Of a DNA stretch of 64,000 bases, positions 34,198-45,058 are shown piece by piece. How positions within the stretch are numbered: the stretch's first letter is position 1; each line of letters starts with the position of its first letter. The stretch comes from Phaeodactylum tricornutum CCAP 1055/1 (taxonomy: Eukaryota > Bacillariophyta > Bacillariophyceae > Surirellales > Neidiaceae). Under the pieces are notes generated by a model, which was not told where the DNA came from, ran no database searches, and saw only the letters and a list, made by a program, of their open reading frames with translations. The position numbers and the translations under genes were made by a program. The stretch is from contig NC_011689.1 in assembly GCF_000150955.2 (NCBI RefSeq), positions 1 to 64,000 of the forward strand, read 5' to 3'.

Positions 34198-35446
34198 ATG
34201 CTTGCACTGAACCAGACTCAAATGAGTGATGCGGACGGCGCCGAGCGAGGGTATCGCGACTACGCTGGAGAGGAAGATGATGCGACCGAGCTCGGCGTCA
34301 AGCAAACGCAAACCCACGCTCCAAAGATGCTTCGTAGCGAACATCATTTTCCAGTACGTCTACATGCTCTTTTGAATGAGCTAGAAAACGACAACTTGGA
34401 TCGAATCTTGCGTTGGCAGCCCCATGGACGATGCTTTGTTGTATGCGATCAACGGCTTTTCGCGACTCATGTGCTCCCCTAGTAAGTCGACAGGGTGATT
34501 GGATGCGGAGACGTCTGTATCCAATCTCATCAACTGATAATACTTCCTTCAGTTGGTTTCGCCAGACCAAATTTTCATCGTTTCAGAGGCAGCTCAACCT
34601 ATACGGCTTCAAAAGAATAACGGCGGGTAAGCGTAAAACGATAACTTTTGGTTTGCATATTTTCAGTGAGCGATCCTTTCTGACATTCATCTGCTTCTTT
34701 TACTGAAACCTTTTTGAACAGGTCGTGACAAAGGCGGCTACTACCATGAGCTCTTCCTTCGAACAAAGCCTTTCTTAGCGCACCATATCCTCCGCACGGA
34801 GAAAAAGGGACAAGGGTACCGCAAGCCAAGTTCACCCAACACGGAACCCAACCTTTACCTACAGACTTTTTTGCCCACTACAAAAGGGAGTAACGTTGCC
34901 GAGAGAAAAAATGCATCTCCCCTCCGGGAAAGCAATCCAGCACTAGGCAATAGAGAGAACCGTACCCAAGCTTTGTCCAGTCAGTCAAGAATCCATCCTA
35001 GTGGATTGCTGAGGCCAGCTTTCCCAAACACAACTTGGCGTCAAAACCCTAGATTCTTTCAAAATTACGAATCATTCGAAGTTGTTGAAAATACGCACCT
35101 TCTTGCGCCTCCTTCCGTTAGGAGTTTGTTGACGAATACGATGAGGTGTCCTGAAATCTCGATGGCGCGAGTGCTTCCCAATACAACTATCGAAGCGCTG
35201 GTGTTGCAGCAGCAGCAACGACAGGCGGACCAAATTACACAGACCCGGCTCCTGATGCGAGAGCAGCAACTTGCTGTAACCCTTATTTTAGCTCACCAGC
35301 AAGATGTAGAACGAGACACCTTGTTTGAAGGTGCTTATGCTCGAGGAGATCATAACTTGCCACATGTCTCCGAAATCGATTCTCTTCGACTGGCTTTACA
35401 CCTGCCCTTTCCAAGCTTATCACTCCAGGGACCATTTGGTCACTGA
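34198..35446 (+). CDS. Heat-shock-factor family protein, HSF copy 3
   Basis: Exons 34198-34481, 34553-34626 and 34722-35446 (introns 71 and 95 bp) give 360 residues. The ATG at 34198 was chosen as the first in frame; a second at 34222 is equally possible. An acidic N-terminal tail precedes the DNA-binding domain (about 46-145): FPVRLHALLNE, ILRWQPHGRCFVVCD, WFRQTKFSSFQRQLNLYGFKRITAG, RDKGGYYHELFLRTKPFLAHHI. The segment TEPNLYLQTFLPTT after the domain matches the equivalent EPNLYL in copies 2 and 4. The C-terminal part contains a Gln-rich helix (ALVLQQQQRQADQITQTRLL) likely to oligomerise or activate. Same splice positions as the other intron-bearing copies. Confidence 0.88.
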
Positions 35447-36643
35447 AACAGTGATATAGGACCCCTTTTCCTCTGTCTCCTACGTTGCCATTTCCCCAAT
35501 GGAAGGCAAAGACAATGATTGCAATGACCGAGAATCAATGTTTTCTCTTCTCGTATTTGAGTGGGCCGTCACCTTGCTAGAGATAACAAACTACCTCGGG
35601 AGCGACAAACTATCAATTGAGAGGATTACGGTTGGCTACAGTGGCAATCGTAAGAACATAATAGATTTGCCTCCCGGCTGGGTTGGTCACAAAAGAACGA
35701 GTTCCCTTTTTTGTAAGCTAGTCTAATATGCAAATGTAATCCATGAAAGGGCGAAACTGGCTTTTGTTAGTTTCCGATCAAGGAGATTAGCCAATGTGGA
35801 GGAATATTCTATTGTGCGTATTAGATTTCGCAATAGCTGCTCACAGATCTGGGAAAGCTTTGTTGACGACTCGGGACGATGCGTCCAGTAAGTCGCGGAA
35901 AGAGTGCGAAGTACGGATCGCCATCCCAGAAGCGCTCGAGACGTATGATTGCGTTTCTAATATGATCGTGAAAACACAGCTTGGCATGAACTAACAGTAA
36001 ATCCACGAATGATCGATCAACCCCAACCTCTACCCGACTAGGCAATCCGCTAGTTTGTATAGTTCACGTATTCAGAGTCCACGTCATGTACTAGTAGAGT
36101 CACGCCCGTGACGAAACCTCATTCCGGTGTTGGACGTCACCAGAGATTCCGGAGCGTTCCTTACCTTCACTATTGGCTGGGAGATCCCGCCAGCTGAGCA
36201 TTAGTCATTTTGGAAACAAAAACACTGTACCGCTTCCATCCTGCAGAGATATGGCATTTGGTTCTTTCACGAGATGGTAGGGATTTCCTTGACCGTCGAT
36301 GGACGTCTACAGAGGTAGCCGAACGCAAGAGTGGTTTGCGTCTCGGAACGGAAATCGCACACAACGGGCATTGCCCCTTCCGTTTTTGACCGGCCAATGA
36401 TCCCCTGGATCACCATTGTCATCATGTTGTAATACTATCATTATATATATAGAAAGATAAATACTTTTTGCTTCTTCTAGAAAGAAAAACTCGATGGGTT
36501 GGTTGGTTGGAAACTCGCTGGCTCACCTACACTTCTAGCGTTATCACTCATCCAAACCCACGCCCGCCCACCCGCACGCATTGACTGCCTCCACTCGCCA
36601 TGTTCCTCCTTTCGTTGCGACCTTCCTCCGGAGAAATCATTGT
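35447..36643. other. Intergenic between convergent genes, nothing seen
   Basis: Separates the HSF copy 3 stop from the stop of the Rab gene on the other strand. Contains a CTAACAGTAA motif at 35991. No open frame with family likeness. Confidence 0.5.
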
Positions 36644-37267
36644 TTAGCAACACTTTTTGTCTTTGCCACCGGATTGGTTGGGTTTCAGGTTGAGTCCGGT
36701 CTTGGCCGAGGGTCCGCCTTGTCCGTCCGCCTTCAAGCGGTCCTTGACGGCCTTGGCAATGTGCATGAAGGAGCTCTCGACGTGAATATCGTTCTTGGCG
36801 GAGCATTCGAAAAACGGAATACCGAATTCGGAAGCCAGCTTTTGTCCTTCTTCCGTGGAGACGACCTTTTCGTCGAGCATATCGCACTTGTTCCCGACCA
36901 GTATCTTGTTGACGTGCACGTCGGCGTGCTGCTGGATTTGCGAGATCCAGTTGCGGATACTTTCGAAGCTGCGTCGATCCGTGACGTCGTAGACGAGTAG
37001 GATTCCCTGCGCTCCGCGGAAGTAGGAAGTCGTGATGGTGCGGAAGCGTTCCTGTCCGGCAGTGTCCCAGATTTGCAACTTAATGCGCGTGCCTTCCACG
37101 TCCACGTTCTTGATCTTGAAGTCAATGCCGATGGTCGTAATGAAGGTTGGCGAGAAACTGTCGTTGGCGTACCGCAACAACAAACACGTCTTACCGACAC
37201 CGGAGTCGCCAATCATGAGCAGTTTGATCTGCATATCGTACGGAGCGCTGTTGCTGGCTTGGGACAT
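36644..37267 (-). CDS. Rab-family small GTPase (Rab8/Rab1-like)
   Basis: 207 residues, no intron, ATG at 37267. All guanine-nucleotide motifs are present: GDSGVGKT (20-27), switch I TTIGIDF with Thr45, WDTAGQE (67-73), GNKCD (125-129) and ECSAK (154-158). The RabF-type IGIDF and the C-terminal KKCC, for double geranylgeranylation, mark it as a Rab rather than Ras or Rho. The sequence is closest by eye to the Rab8/Rab1/Sec4 group ([24 protein letters not shown]), which act in ER-Golgi and post-Golgi transport to the plasma membrane. Subgroup assignment is by recognition only. It is divergent to the plastid-precursor gene at 38365. Confidence 0.95.
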   Translation of the reverse strand: MSQASNSAPYDMQIKLLMIGDSGVGKTCLLLRYANDSFSPTFITTIGIDFKIKNVDVEGTRIKLQIWDTAGQERFRTITTSYFRGAQGILLVYDVTDRRSFESIRNWISQIQQHADVHVNKILVGNKCDMLDEKVVSTEEGQKLASEFGIPFFECSAKNDIHVESSFMHIAKAVKDRLKADGQGGPSAKTGLNLKPNQSGGKDKKCC

Positions 37268-38364
37268 TTTGGGACTAGGGCTGGACTACTACTACTACTG
37301 TTGCTACTGCGACTGTTACGGGTACACTCGTGAGTGTTGGTGTAAAGAAAAGACGAACGAAACCCAACACGAGAAAAGGAAAACGTTACAAAACAGTCGA
37401 AAGGATCAAACGGAACGACGGCAATGGTACTGTTAGCGTTTGCGTGGGGAAGAAACTCCCCGTGTGTCGCTGTTGTTGGTTGGGCACACGACAGCGGCGC
37501 TGTCTACGGTACGGTACCGTGCCATACCCCCCCCCCGGCTTCCGTGGCCCGCCGTAGTCGTGATCGTCGTCGCGGTGGCCCCCCTGGACGTGCCCGGAAT
37601 CGCGGACGAACGCGCGCACGAACCAGAATACCACTCCTCATTTTTCCAAGCTCTTACAGACCCAATACATATTGGATAATTTAAGGGAGACCTGGAGCGC
37701 TGGGGAATTCTGCAACGCTTTCTCAACGCACGAGATTTGGCTGTCCCGCGTGGAAGTCTCTATCTGTTAGTTCGTCGCAACGGTCCAAGCGAGCGTCGGA
37801 GCGACGCCAGCCAGCCAGCGCGGTTCGGAACGATGGAACAACGACTGTAACTGTACAGCACAGAATCCTATCTTTATTAGAATGGAAACGAGGGTCGTAG
37901 GAATTCGGACGCCATCGGCGGAGGTCCGATCCCGCCACCGAAGGACTCCCGATTGGTCCGTGTCGTACGAACCGACCACCAACATTCCAACCAAATACGA
38001 TAGATAGAAACGAACCGACGGCGAAAACAATCGCGATCGATCAAAGAACGACACCCAACACGAACCCGGCACACGACATCGCCGTGGGGTTTGATTACAG
38101 TTACTGCTAGTTTGGAAAGGATTCCGTGACACCTCTCGAGGTGACGGACACACATGCTGGTTAGTTCGGTTCCTTCCACGTTTTGTTTCCCTTCCCCATT
38201 TGCATACACACAAGCTCTCACACGCTACCTACGCACTGGACTACCAAAAGATTGCGTATTGTCTTCTACTCTTTGTTGTAACGAATTATCGAAGGAAGCA
38301 ACCAATCAATCAAAGAGCCAACGAACTAATCTTTTTATCAATTCGGCGTGACGAATTCACCGCC
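37268..38364. promoter_or_regulatory. Divergent promoter region, Rab and plastid-precursor genes
   Basis: A 1.1-kb gap from which both flanking genes are transcribed outward. It holds a run of ten C (37527-37536), ACTGTAACTGTACAG at 37844-37858 and TTACAGTTACTG near 38096. No gene seen; the overlapping small open frames are GC-driven. Confidence 0.5.
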
Positions 38365-38922
38365 ATGTCGATTACGAATTGTTTCACACGCTCCTGTTGG
38401 GCTCTACTCGTGTGCACTCTCCTTTCCTGGTCGTTGTCTAGTTACGACACGCGACACGCCACCGCATTCACAGTGCCACGACACGCTCCGCGGAGCCGTG
38501 CACACGGTCACGATTCCGTCACTCGACGGTACGCGCTACAACAACGACCGGGAGAGTCCCGATCCGCGTTTTTCCAACGCATGTCCCAAGCCGCGGCCGA
38601 TCCGCTTGTCTGGGAACGTATGGTGCTGGAAGACGCGCAAGTCGACGGCACACCAAGCACGGCACCATCCACCGGTTCATCCTCGGTGATACCCACAATC
38701 CATCTCGCAACGAACCAAAGCAAACAGCTCCCCGAAGAAAAGGAAGAGACAACGTCGTCCGAACCGAAACGTGGATACGTGCGTGCGGAAGAATGGGACA
38801 AAACACAAACGAGCGACGGTTCGCCGTTGGCGTGGGAAGAACGAGTACAGTTTGATGGACAACGCTACGGAAACAAGTTTCAGCAGAACGAAATACTGCG
38901 GCACAATCTGCATTCCTTTTGA
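38365..38922 (+). CDS. Plastid-targeted protein, unknown family
   Basis: 185 residues; the ATG at 38365 was chosen because the signal peptide starts there, though the frame is open upstream. Residues 1-34 form a signal peptide ending ATA|FTVPR with Phe35 at the cleavage site, followed by a basic, Ser/Arg-rich stretch (RHAPRSRAHGHDSVTRRY) typical of a transit peptide. That is the bipartite ASAFAP-type address for a four-membrane diatom plastid. The mature part is acidic and hydrophilic, with a conserved-looking tail (GYVRAEEWDKTQ, LAWEERVQFDGQRYGNKFQQNEIL). I do not recognise the family. Confidence 0.7.
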   Translation: MSITNCFTRSCWALLVCTLLSWSLSSYDTRHATAFTVPRHAPRSRAHGHDSVTRRYALQQRPGESRSAFFQRMSQAAADPLVWERMVLEDAQVDGTPSTAPSTGSSSVIPTIHLATNQSKQLPEEKEETTSSEPKRGYVRAEEWDKTQTSDGSPLAWEERVQFDGQRYGNKFQQNEILRHNLHSF

Positions 38923-39295
38923 CGTTGGTAGTCATGTACGATGGAACGTGTGTTTGTGTGTGTGTGTGTGTGACAGTACGCCCATACAAACATCAAGAAC
39001 AGTTGTGGTGTAGAGTGTGGCGTGCATCAATCTACGGTAGTCGGCAGCGGATCCCTGGGGAAGGAACGATTGTCCAGGAGATACAAATGTGTGTAAATGC
39101 TGTATTACATTAATTACTATTAACGACGATTTATGGAAAACAATACAAATCTCGATCCCGAAACGCGCGTTGCGGAAGGCCAAGGGGAAGGAGCCAAAAC
39201 ACACAAACAAACGTTGGCGCAAGAGTCCAAGTGTGTGTATATGTGTATTGGCGCTTGTGTCAGCACGTACCGTACCATACGTCTATAGTATATTC
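38923..39295. other. Intergenic between convergent genes
   Basis: Contains a (GT)n tract (TGTGTTTGTGTGTGTGTGTGTGTG, about 38949-38972). Nothing else is seen. Confidence 0.55.
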
Positions 39296-39859
39296 CTACG
39301 ACATGGTGGTGCTCGCCCCGGCCAAATTTCCCAGTTCCAAAAAGTTGCTCACGGCGATTGACTTGACCCCCTTCATGAATTCGTGATGCCGGGGCATGAC
39401 GGCGATCGCGTCGTATTCGGAAATATCCACGAGTCCGTCTTCGAGGGGGAGCAATTGCGGAGCGTTCCGGGCCTGAATAAAGGCGTAGACGTCCACGGGG
39501 ACGGACTGCGTCGGAAAGAACTGAATGACCTTGCCTTTTTTGGCCTTGCCCATTTTCAGAAACTGACACCATCCGCCAAAGTACTTGCGGCGATTGGAGT
39601 CGCCTCCGGCAATGCCCTTGATGAGCTCCTGACGCCCCGCATTCTGACTGAACTTGAAACCCTGGATGGTTTGGCCTTCCCCCGGACACCAAAAGCCAAC
39701 GGCATTTTCTGGGACTTCTCCGCGACTGTAGTGTACAATGAGACGACCCCCCGATGTGGGTTCGTAGACCAGGTAACAACCGACGGGCCCGTGTTCCGGA
39801 TTTCGCGGCGGTGGAACGACAGGGGCGGGTCGTGCGGGAAGCGCAGGTTTGGCCCACAT
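39296..39859 (-). CDS. Unrecognised protein with conserved-looking core
   Basis: 187 residues from the first ATG at 39859 (MWAKPALPARPAP). The frame is open further upstream to about 39976 and there encodes a strongly hydrophobic stretch (AITVVVKLVVLLLLVHLF) but without an ATG, so an upstream exon supplying a start and a membrane anchor is possible. The core is well composed and not low-complexity: GCYLVYEPTSGGRLIVHYS, GFWCPGEGQTIQGFKF, KYFGGWCQFLKMGKAKKGK, VDVYAFIQARNAP and AVMPRHHEFMKGV. It has two WC pairs and many aromatic residues. I cannot assign a family or function. Confidence 0.6.
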   Translation of the reverse strand: MWAKPALPARPAPVVPPPRNPEHGPVGCYLVYEPTSGGRLIVHYSRGEVPENAVGFWCPGEGQTIQGFKFSQNAGRQELIKGIAGGDSNRRKYFGGWCQFLKMGKAKKGKVIQFFPTQSVPVDVYAFIQARNAPQLLPLEDGLVDISEYDAIAVMPRHHEFMKGVKSIAVSNFLELGNLAGASTTMS

Positions 39860-40775
39860 GATAGGTAGTATGACAAATGAAAGCGACTGTACGTGGGAAC
39901 GAAACAAGTGGACAAGTAGGAGCAGCACGACAAGCTTTACTACTACAGTAATAGCAGACGCAGCAACTAAAACCAAAATAAGGGATCAATCAACACAACG
40001 AGTGGGGCGAATACTGTGCAACAGTCACTCTAGGGAGAGTGAGACGGGCCCACGATCTACCAACGAAGCAATTCTACGCAAACGGCTCGATCCACACTCT
40101 GGTAGCGTGGGAAGGCCTTCATGTCGTAGTTACTCGACTCCGTGTCGAAGACTCGCAACGAACGACTGCGTAGGTATTGAAATAGCGGCTGGCGTTCGCG
40201 CAAGCACGCGTTCGGTCCGCAACGGAAAAGTGTCGCACCTTCATTTACAGTATTCCAGTGGCACCTTGACTCTCTCTGCTAGTAGAATTGGCTACTGCAC
40301 AATAAACCGTAAGTGCCTATTCCGTTGAGCATCGTGGGATTGACCTAACCAAAAAGATCACTTTCCTCTGAACCTACCCTACCCCGAGCCGCTGGGGAAA
40401 CCCCTGGATCGAATGGACTCTAGGTAGTTTGTAGTGAACACAGATACTCAAATACACGTGGTTGGATATGGCCTCATTGTGACCGTTTTACTTTTAGGAA
40501 AGATCAATGTCCGAATGTATGAAAAGGAACGATTAGAGAACGCTCCAACTCGCAGGACGGCATCGTTAGAGGAATCAAGACTACCATTCTCCTGGAGGCT
40601 CTGCTGCATAACATTCCATGTTTTATTCAATGCAGGACTTTCCTCGCCTTGTCTGTTCTAAAAAATGACTCCGTCGTCCTCGTCGATGGCAGATTCAATA
40701 TACATCGCCAACCACCATTTCATTGTACTCGATTATCAAGTTTGAAAACTATTTTTAGTCATCAGTTCTGCTTTG
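39860..40775. other. Intergenic, 0.9 kb, no gene seen
   Basis: Between the start of one minus-strand gene and the stop of the next. Open frames up to 159 codons overlap the 5' end of the 39.3-kb gene on the opposite strand and look like shadows. Confidence 0.5.
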
Positions 40776-41701
40776 TTAGGGAAGAAAATCGTTTGCTCGT
40801 CCCGCCGTGTCGCTGTAAACAAAACTGCTCGAGTCACCATTGACGATATCGACGGTTTCGTTAGGTACACTGGTGGCGTACGCCGACAGAAACTCTAGAC
40901 CTTCCGCGTTGGCTCTCAGATCGCCATCATTGACTTCTCCGTACAGTCCGGAGATTCCGAGCCCAGCAGCTGCTGAGTATGAGCTTGCGTTACCCTTGGC
41001 GGTCGCATACGCATCCATTGAGCCTCCTGCTTCAACATCGACGTACCCGTCTCTGGGCACGGTGGCGTTGGGTTCCGCGCTTACAGTCTCCACGGCAATC
41101 GATTCCGCCGAGCCTTCAAAAGTTCCGTTAAAGCCGCCGTAACTGCCGTTGCTTCCACCGCTCGAGCCAAGCGTATCGTCAGCGGTGGTGTTTCGTGAGT
41201 TTTCCGTACCAAACGTACTGAACGTTATTCCGTCAACAATGCTGTTGGGACCGCTACTAGAGGAACTGATCTGGAACCCTCCATACGAAGTCTGTGAGGT
41301 GGATGACGATGACTGTGCACCGGGGGAGGATCCATGAGTATTGTGTGACTGTAAAGAGGCACGACCCTTCACTTGTCCTCTCCCCTTAATGGAACTCCGG
41401 CCGAGATCTCGAACGGTGGAAGCCGCGCCCGATCGGAGACTTTGGACATGATTGGATGTGAGTCTGTGCTCCTGAGCGTTACTGTTGATTCCAAGGGTAA
41501 CCTGGTAGGTGCGAAAGAGAAAACAAAGAAACACACGGATTCTAGTAAACAGTGCTCCGGTAACCACCCCATTTGCTTCGGCGGAGGACTTACCTTTCCG
41601 TAGCTGCAACTAGCAGCCATTAAGGCAACCACGGCCAAGACTCCACCAACACTGGCAACAAGACGACGGGTGATGATCATTTTTTGGTAGATTGTATTCA
41701 T
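40776..41701 (-). CDS. Secreted Ser/Gly-rich protein with many N-glycosylation sites
   Basis: Two exons, 41594-41701 and 40776-41501, with a 92-bp intron (GTAAGT donor, ACCAG acceptor, phase 0). The 277-residue product starts with a signal peptide or signal anchor (ITRRLVASVGGVLAVVALMAASCSYG; the start may be 41701 or the second ATG at 41680). The rest is Ser/Gly/Ala/Thr-rich, acidic and low-complexity, with repeated N-x-S/T sequons (NTT, NGS, NGT, NATV, NAS, NET) and GGF/GGY patches. I infer an extracellular or cell-wall glycoprotein. No family is recognised. It is divergent to the patatin-like gene. Confidence 0.7.
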
Positions 41702-42216
41702 GGAGTGCAAATTATAAGTGACCGGGGCAGTTGTAGAAGATGATTTGCACAAGTTATACGTACCTGCCTCCTCGCAACGTGCCAATGTAAGTCTTGTCAT
41801 CCGTTGAGACGCGGGTACCAACCCGTTGTGCGCACCTCGTCCAGATCGAGCTTCCCGTACGAGGCTTGGAATCAACCAGCTGAGGCCTGATCGATGTGCA
41901 TGCATCTGTGAGCGAGAAATCTTCCATTCATCGGAAGCATTTTGTGCTTTCCACAATATCCAAATGCCGACCAACATCGGAGGTGAACCTTATGTTGGAA
42001 CACGTTTTTCGCCTTTTACATTCACGAGGGTGCGTTCGGTCGGCGTGCACGCGCTATTCGAATGCGTTAGATTTCCTATTCGTCGAGGTGTAGAGAACAC
42101 TTAAGAAAACGTGTACCGCTTTCGTCCTATGTGTTGCAAAAGCCTCAGCGCGACAGTACCGCTACCACGGCTCTAATTTTAAGCGGTAAGCTGGCAAAAG
42201 TTTACGGCAGTGCTCC
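41702..42216. promoter_or_regulatory. Divergent promoter region
   Basis: 515 bp from which the secreted Ser/Gly-rich gene (minus) and the patatin-like gene (plus) both start outward. No clear TATA box. Open frames across it are not supported. Confidence 0.45.
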
Positions 42217-43185
42217 ATGAGAGCTGCGCCAGCGTTCACAGAATATCTTGTAATTGGGCTCGACCCAGAATTACGGAAAGTATGGTATGCGTTGATTGTT
42301 GCCTTAACTTATACAAGCAAGATGTTTGAAGTGCATCGTCGAGCCGTGGCACTTTCGCTAAGCGGAGCCGGGCATCTACTGCCTTACCACGCTGGTGTTT
42401 GCCAGGAGCTTCTGAATTTCGCCAAAACCCAAGGACAACGAGTACCTCTGGAAATAGCTGCGCTATCTGGTAGTAGTTCGGGTGCCATTGTAGCCGCTGT
42501 CGCCGCATTCGCGCCATCGCAATTGGAGTCGCTTGCTCTTGATTTCATCCAACAGCGCGGGCGAGGTCTGTCACTTTTACAAGAGACTTTGGAGAATCAT
42601 CAGACATCTCAACAATCCGACCAATTCACGAACAAGCAAACGCCACTGTCACAAGGACAGCCTGCATTACAAATTTACACCACACAGTGTCGGAGTGGTG
42701 AACCCTATGCGTTTTCTTTTTCTTCGTATTCTCCCCTGCTGTTGGATGCAATTAGAGCGTCTTGTCATGTTCCGATCTCGTTCCACCCCGTCGATATGAT
42801 ATCTTGGTCACCATTGTCGCTGCCGTTGACGTTTGCGGATTCGGAAGGAGTCCTAATCCATGAGGAAGCCTACGTGGATGGAGCGATCGCATCACCCGCG
42901 CCCCCAACTCCACACCAGCTGACGCGTGTCGTAGTATCACCCATCAGTGGTGGTGTCGGTACACTGGATTCCGACCAATGGCGCATTAGCCCCCACGACA
43001 CATCCTGGAGGATAGGTAGTGTAACCTTGAAAGGATCCTTTCCGGTTCGATTGTCAACGCAAAATCTCCGTGCTTTGCGCACCTCCGTGGGAGCAACTTC
43101 GTCGGCCGAGCTGGAACGATGGTATCAACTTGGTTTGGATGATGGTCGAAGATTTTGCGAAGACTGGGAAAAAATAGGTGCATAA
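42217..43185 (+). CDS. Patatin-like phospholipase
   Basis: 322 residues, no intron. The patatin fold signatures are present: the oxyanion-hole segment VALSLSGAGHLLPYHAGV (43-61), the nucleophile elbow GSSSG (85-89, Ser87) and the catalytic Asp in VDGAIAS (Asp221-Gly222), giving the Ser-Asp dyad of this lipid acyl hydrolase family. The N-terminal 35 residues before MFEVHRRAV are weakly hydrophobic and may be an anchor, or the true start may be the ATG at 42322. The likely substrate is membrane glycerolipid or triacylglycerol, but this cannot be read from sequence. Confidence 0.85.
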   Translation: MRAAPAFTEYLVIGLDPELRKVWYALIVALTYTSKMFEVHRRAVALSLSGAGHLLPYHAGVCQELLNFAKTQGQRVPLEIAALSGSSSGAIVAAVAAFAPSQLESLALDFIQQRGRGLSLLQETLENHQTSQQSDQFTNKQTPLSQGQPALQIYTTQCRSGEPYAFSFSSYSPLLLDAIRASCHVPISFHPVDMISWSPLSLPLTFADSEGVLIHEEAYVDGAIASPAPPTPHQLTRVVVSPISGGVGTLDSDQWRISPHDTSWRIGSVTLKGSFPVRLSTQNLRALRTSVGATSSAELERWYQLGLDDGRRFCEDWEKIGA

Positions 43186-44320
43186 CGGTATGCACCGTGA
43201 ACAGTTGTACCATATGAAGAACAGTCACTTTTCTGCTTCAAAATGGGAAAAAACATTCTATGCTACCATGGCATGATCTGACTACTGATTATCAATGTTT
43301 CATGTCAGTGAACACCGCGTAAATACTGCGACAAACAAGTCTGGAGAATCGGAGGTGCAGTCTCGCTCGACTACATTGAATCGACACCGCAATGGCGCTT
43401 TCTTAGCGAAAGGAATCAAAACTAAATCGTTTCGAGAGCGCCAACTTGGAAAACTTGTTATGAGTTTTCGTCCCAAAGACAATGAATAGCCTGATCACAT
43501 TCTATCGAAAATGCGTTTACAGACGGATAAAGGACACTCCTCAATTCAGAGAATCCGTCAATGTCACTGCTTTGTAGCCTGAGCCAGGGTTGGGAAAGCT
43601 AACGATTCAGAAACTGCGAAACCATTATACCACACAAGACGGAAGCAATCTGCCGGACGTGAACGAGTGCCTGTTGGCTCTCAACCATCAGTCTTGCGTT
43701 CCTGCTGATGGTTGCAAATCCATGGGCTACAAAGCAAACGATTCTCTAATATCCTAACGGGCTTGGACAATTTGAAATCACGATTGTCCATTTTTGTGGC
43801 TTTTGGAAGTACGGGGTAGTAGTAAAAGAACGTTGGCTGTAGTTGTCTGACGCAAATTCCGTTTTGGGAACATGATTTGGGAAACGTGTTTCCCGCTTCG
43901 CTCGAAAGAAATAAAAAACTCTGCCACAATTGCAAACTGATTGTGAAGCTCCAGAAGGTATCTGAAGACCCGCAAAACTGCACAGCGCAAAAGCGTTAAT
44001 GCGTTGCTCTAGCCCAGCCATAGTAGATTGCTTTACATTAGGCACAAAAGTAAATTAGACATCGACGCATAACATTTGAATCCCAGAAGACCATTAGTCC
44101 AGGTGACGGCATATGTTAGGGGACCGTGCACTAACTGTAACTGTAAACGCCTTTTTGTATGCGAATGTCACTCGCTGCCTCAGAGTCCATTTTTGGCGCA
44201 TTCTTCGTAAAACAATCCAGTCGACGCTCCAGAAACTGAGCTCATTTCACATTCTGGAATCAGCATCATATCACACCTCCCAGATTTCTCGGCCTTAAAA
44301 GGAAGCGCGCGTGTTGTTGG
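43186..44320. other. Intergenic, 1.1 kb, no gene seen
   Basis: Contains the motif CTAACTGTAACTGTAAACGC at 44131-44150, about 170 bp before the TadA-like start. Open frames are short and overlapping. Confidence 0.5.
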
Positions 44321-45058
44321 ATGAGATTGGGATTATCGGCGTTTCAGTTTTTCTATATCGTCTTCCTGATACCGAAATCTGTCTCTTCTTGGGGCCTCCC
44401 GCACACACTAAGATTTCGACGTCGATGGCAAGAGGTAACATTTCCGATCGCTACTCCAATTAATGTGATTCACGAACATTTCATGACAATGGCATTGGAG
44501 CAGTCGATTGTTGCTGGAAAATGCGGCGAAGTGCCAATCGGGGCACTCGTTGTGCGCAATGTAACGGACAATGATGCGAATGGCGGCAACGACCCACACC
44601 AGCCTTCGGTACACCGCCTACAAATTCTTGGCTCATCACACAATCAAGTTGAGCAAAAGTACGATGCTTCGGCTCACGCCGAGTTGCTCGCCATGAGACA
44701 AGCTGCACGACGGATTCGGAATTGGCGATTGCAATCTTGTACGCTCTACAGTACGCTGGAACCCTGCGTGGTTTGTCTCGCCTCGTGTCAAGCTTTTCGA
44801 GTTTCGCGCGTGGTGTACGGAGCTTCTGACTTCCGACTCGGAGCTGTGCATAGTCACATTGCACTACTGGATATGGCACAGCATCCTTTTCACAACGTTA
44901 CGTCCGTAATCGGTGGTGTTCATAACACGACTAGTGCCGAGTTGCTGCGATCGTTTTTTCGCTCGCGGCGTGCCAAGAAGAAACTTAAGCAATCCGACTC
45001 ACTTCCAGCTCCAGGTCGGAAGGCATTAAGGTTTTTGAGGCAGATTAGTCCGTATTGA
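44321..45058 (+). CDS. TadA-type tRNA adenosine deaminase, plastid-type N-terminus
   Basis: 245 residues, no intron. The deaminase zinc-site motifs are intact: HAE (119-121, Glu121 the proton shuttle) and PCVVC (148-152, Cys149 and Cys152). The flanks MTMALEQSIVAGKCGEVPIGALVV, NWRLQSCTLYSTLEPC and RVVYGASDFRLGAV match bacterial TadA and its plastid relatives, which convert A34 to inosine in tRNA-Arg(ACG). The first 40 residues look like a signal peptide (SAFQFFYIVFLIPKSVSS|W) plus a basic stretch (RFRRRWQ), consistent with plastid import, though Trp instead of Phe at the junction is less common. An ADAT2-like cytosolic role is the alternative. Confidence 0.85.
   Translation: MRLGLSAFQFFYIVFLIPKSVSSWGLPHTLRFRRRWQEVTFPIATPINVIHEHFMTMALEQSIVAGKCGEVPIGALVVRNVTDNDANGGNDPHQPSVHRLQILGSSHNQVEQKYDASAHAELLAMRQAARRIRNWRLQSCTLYSTLEPCVVCLASCQAFRVSRVVYGASDFRLGAVHSHIALLDMAQHPFHNVTSVIGGVHNTTSAELLRSFFRSRRAKKKLKQSDSLPAPGRKALRFLRQISPY

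Noticed and set aside
37340-37700. Several open frames on both strands, some over 80 codons
   Set aside because: GC-biased overlapping frames in the divergent promoter between the Rab and plastid-precursor genes; no domain seen.
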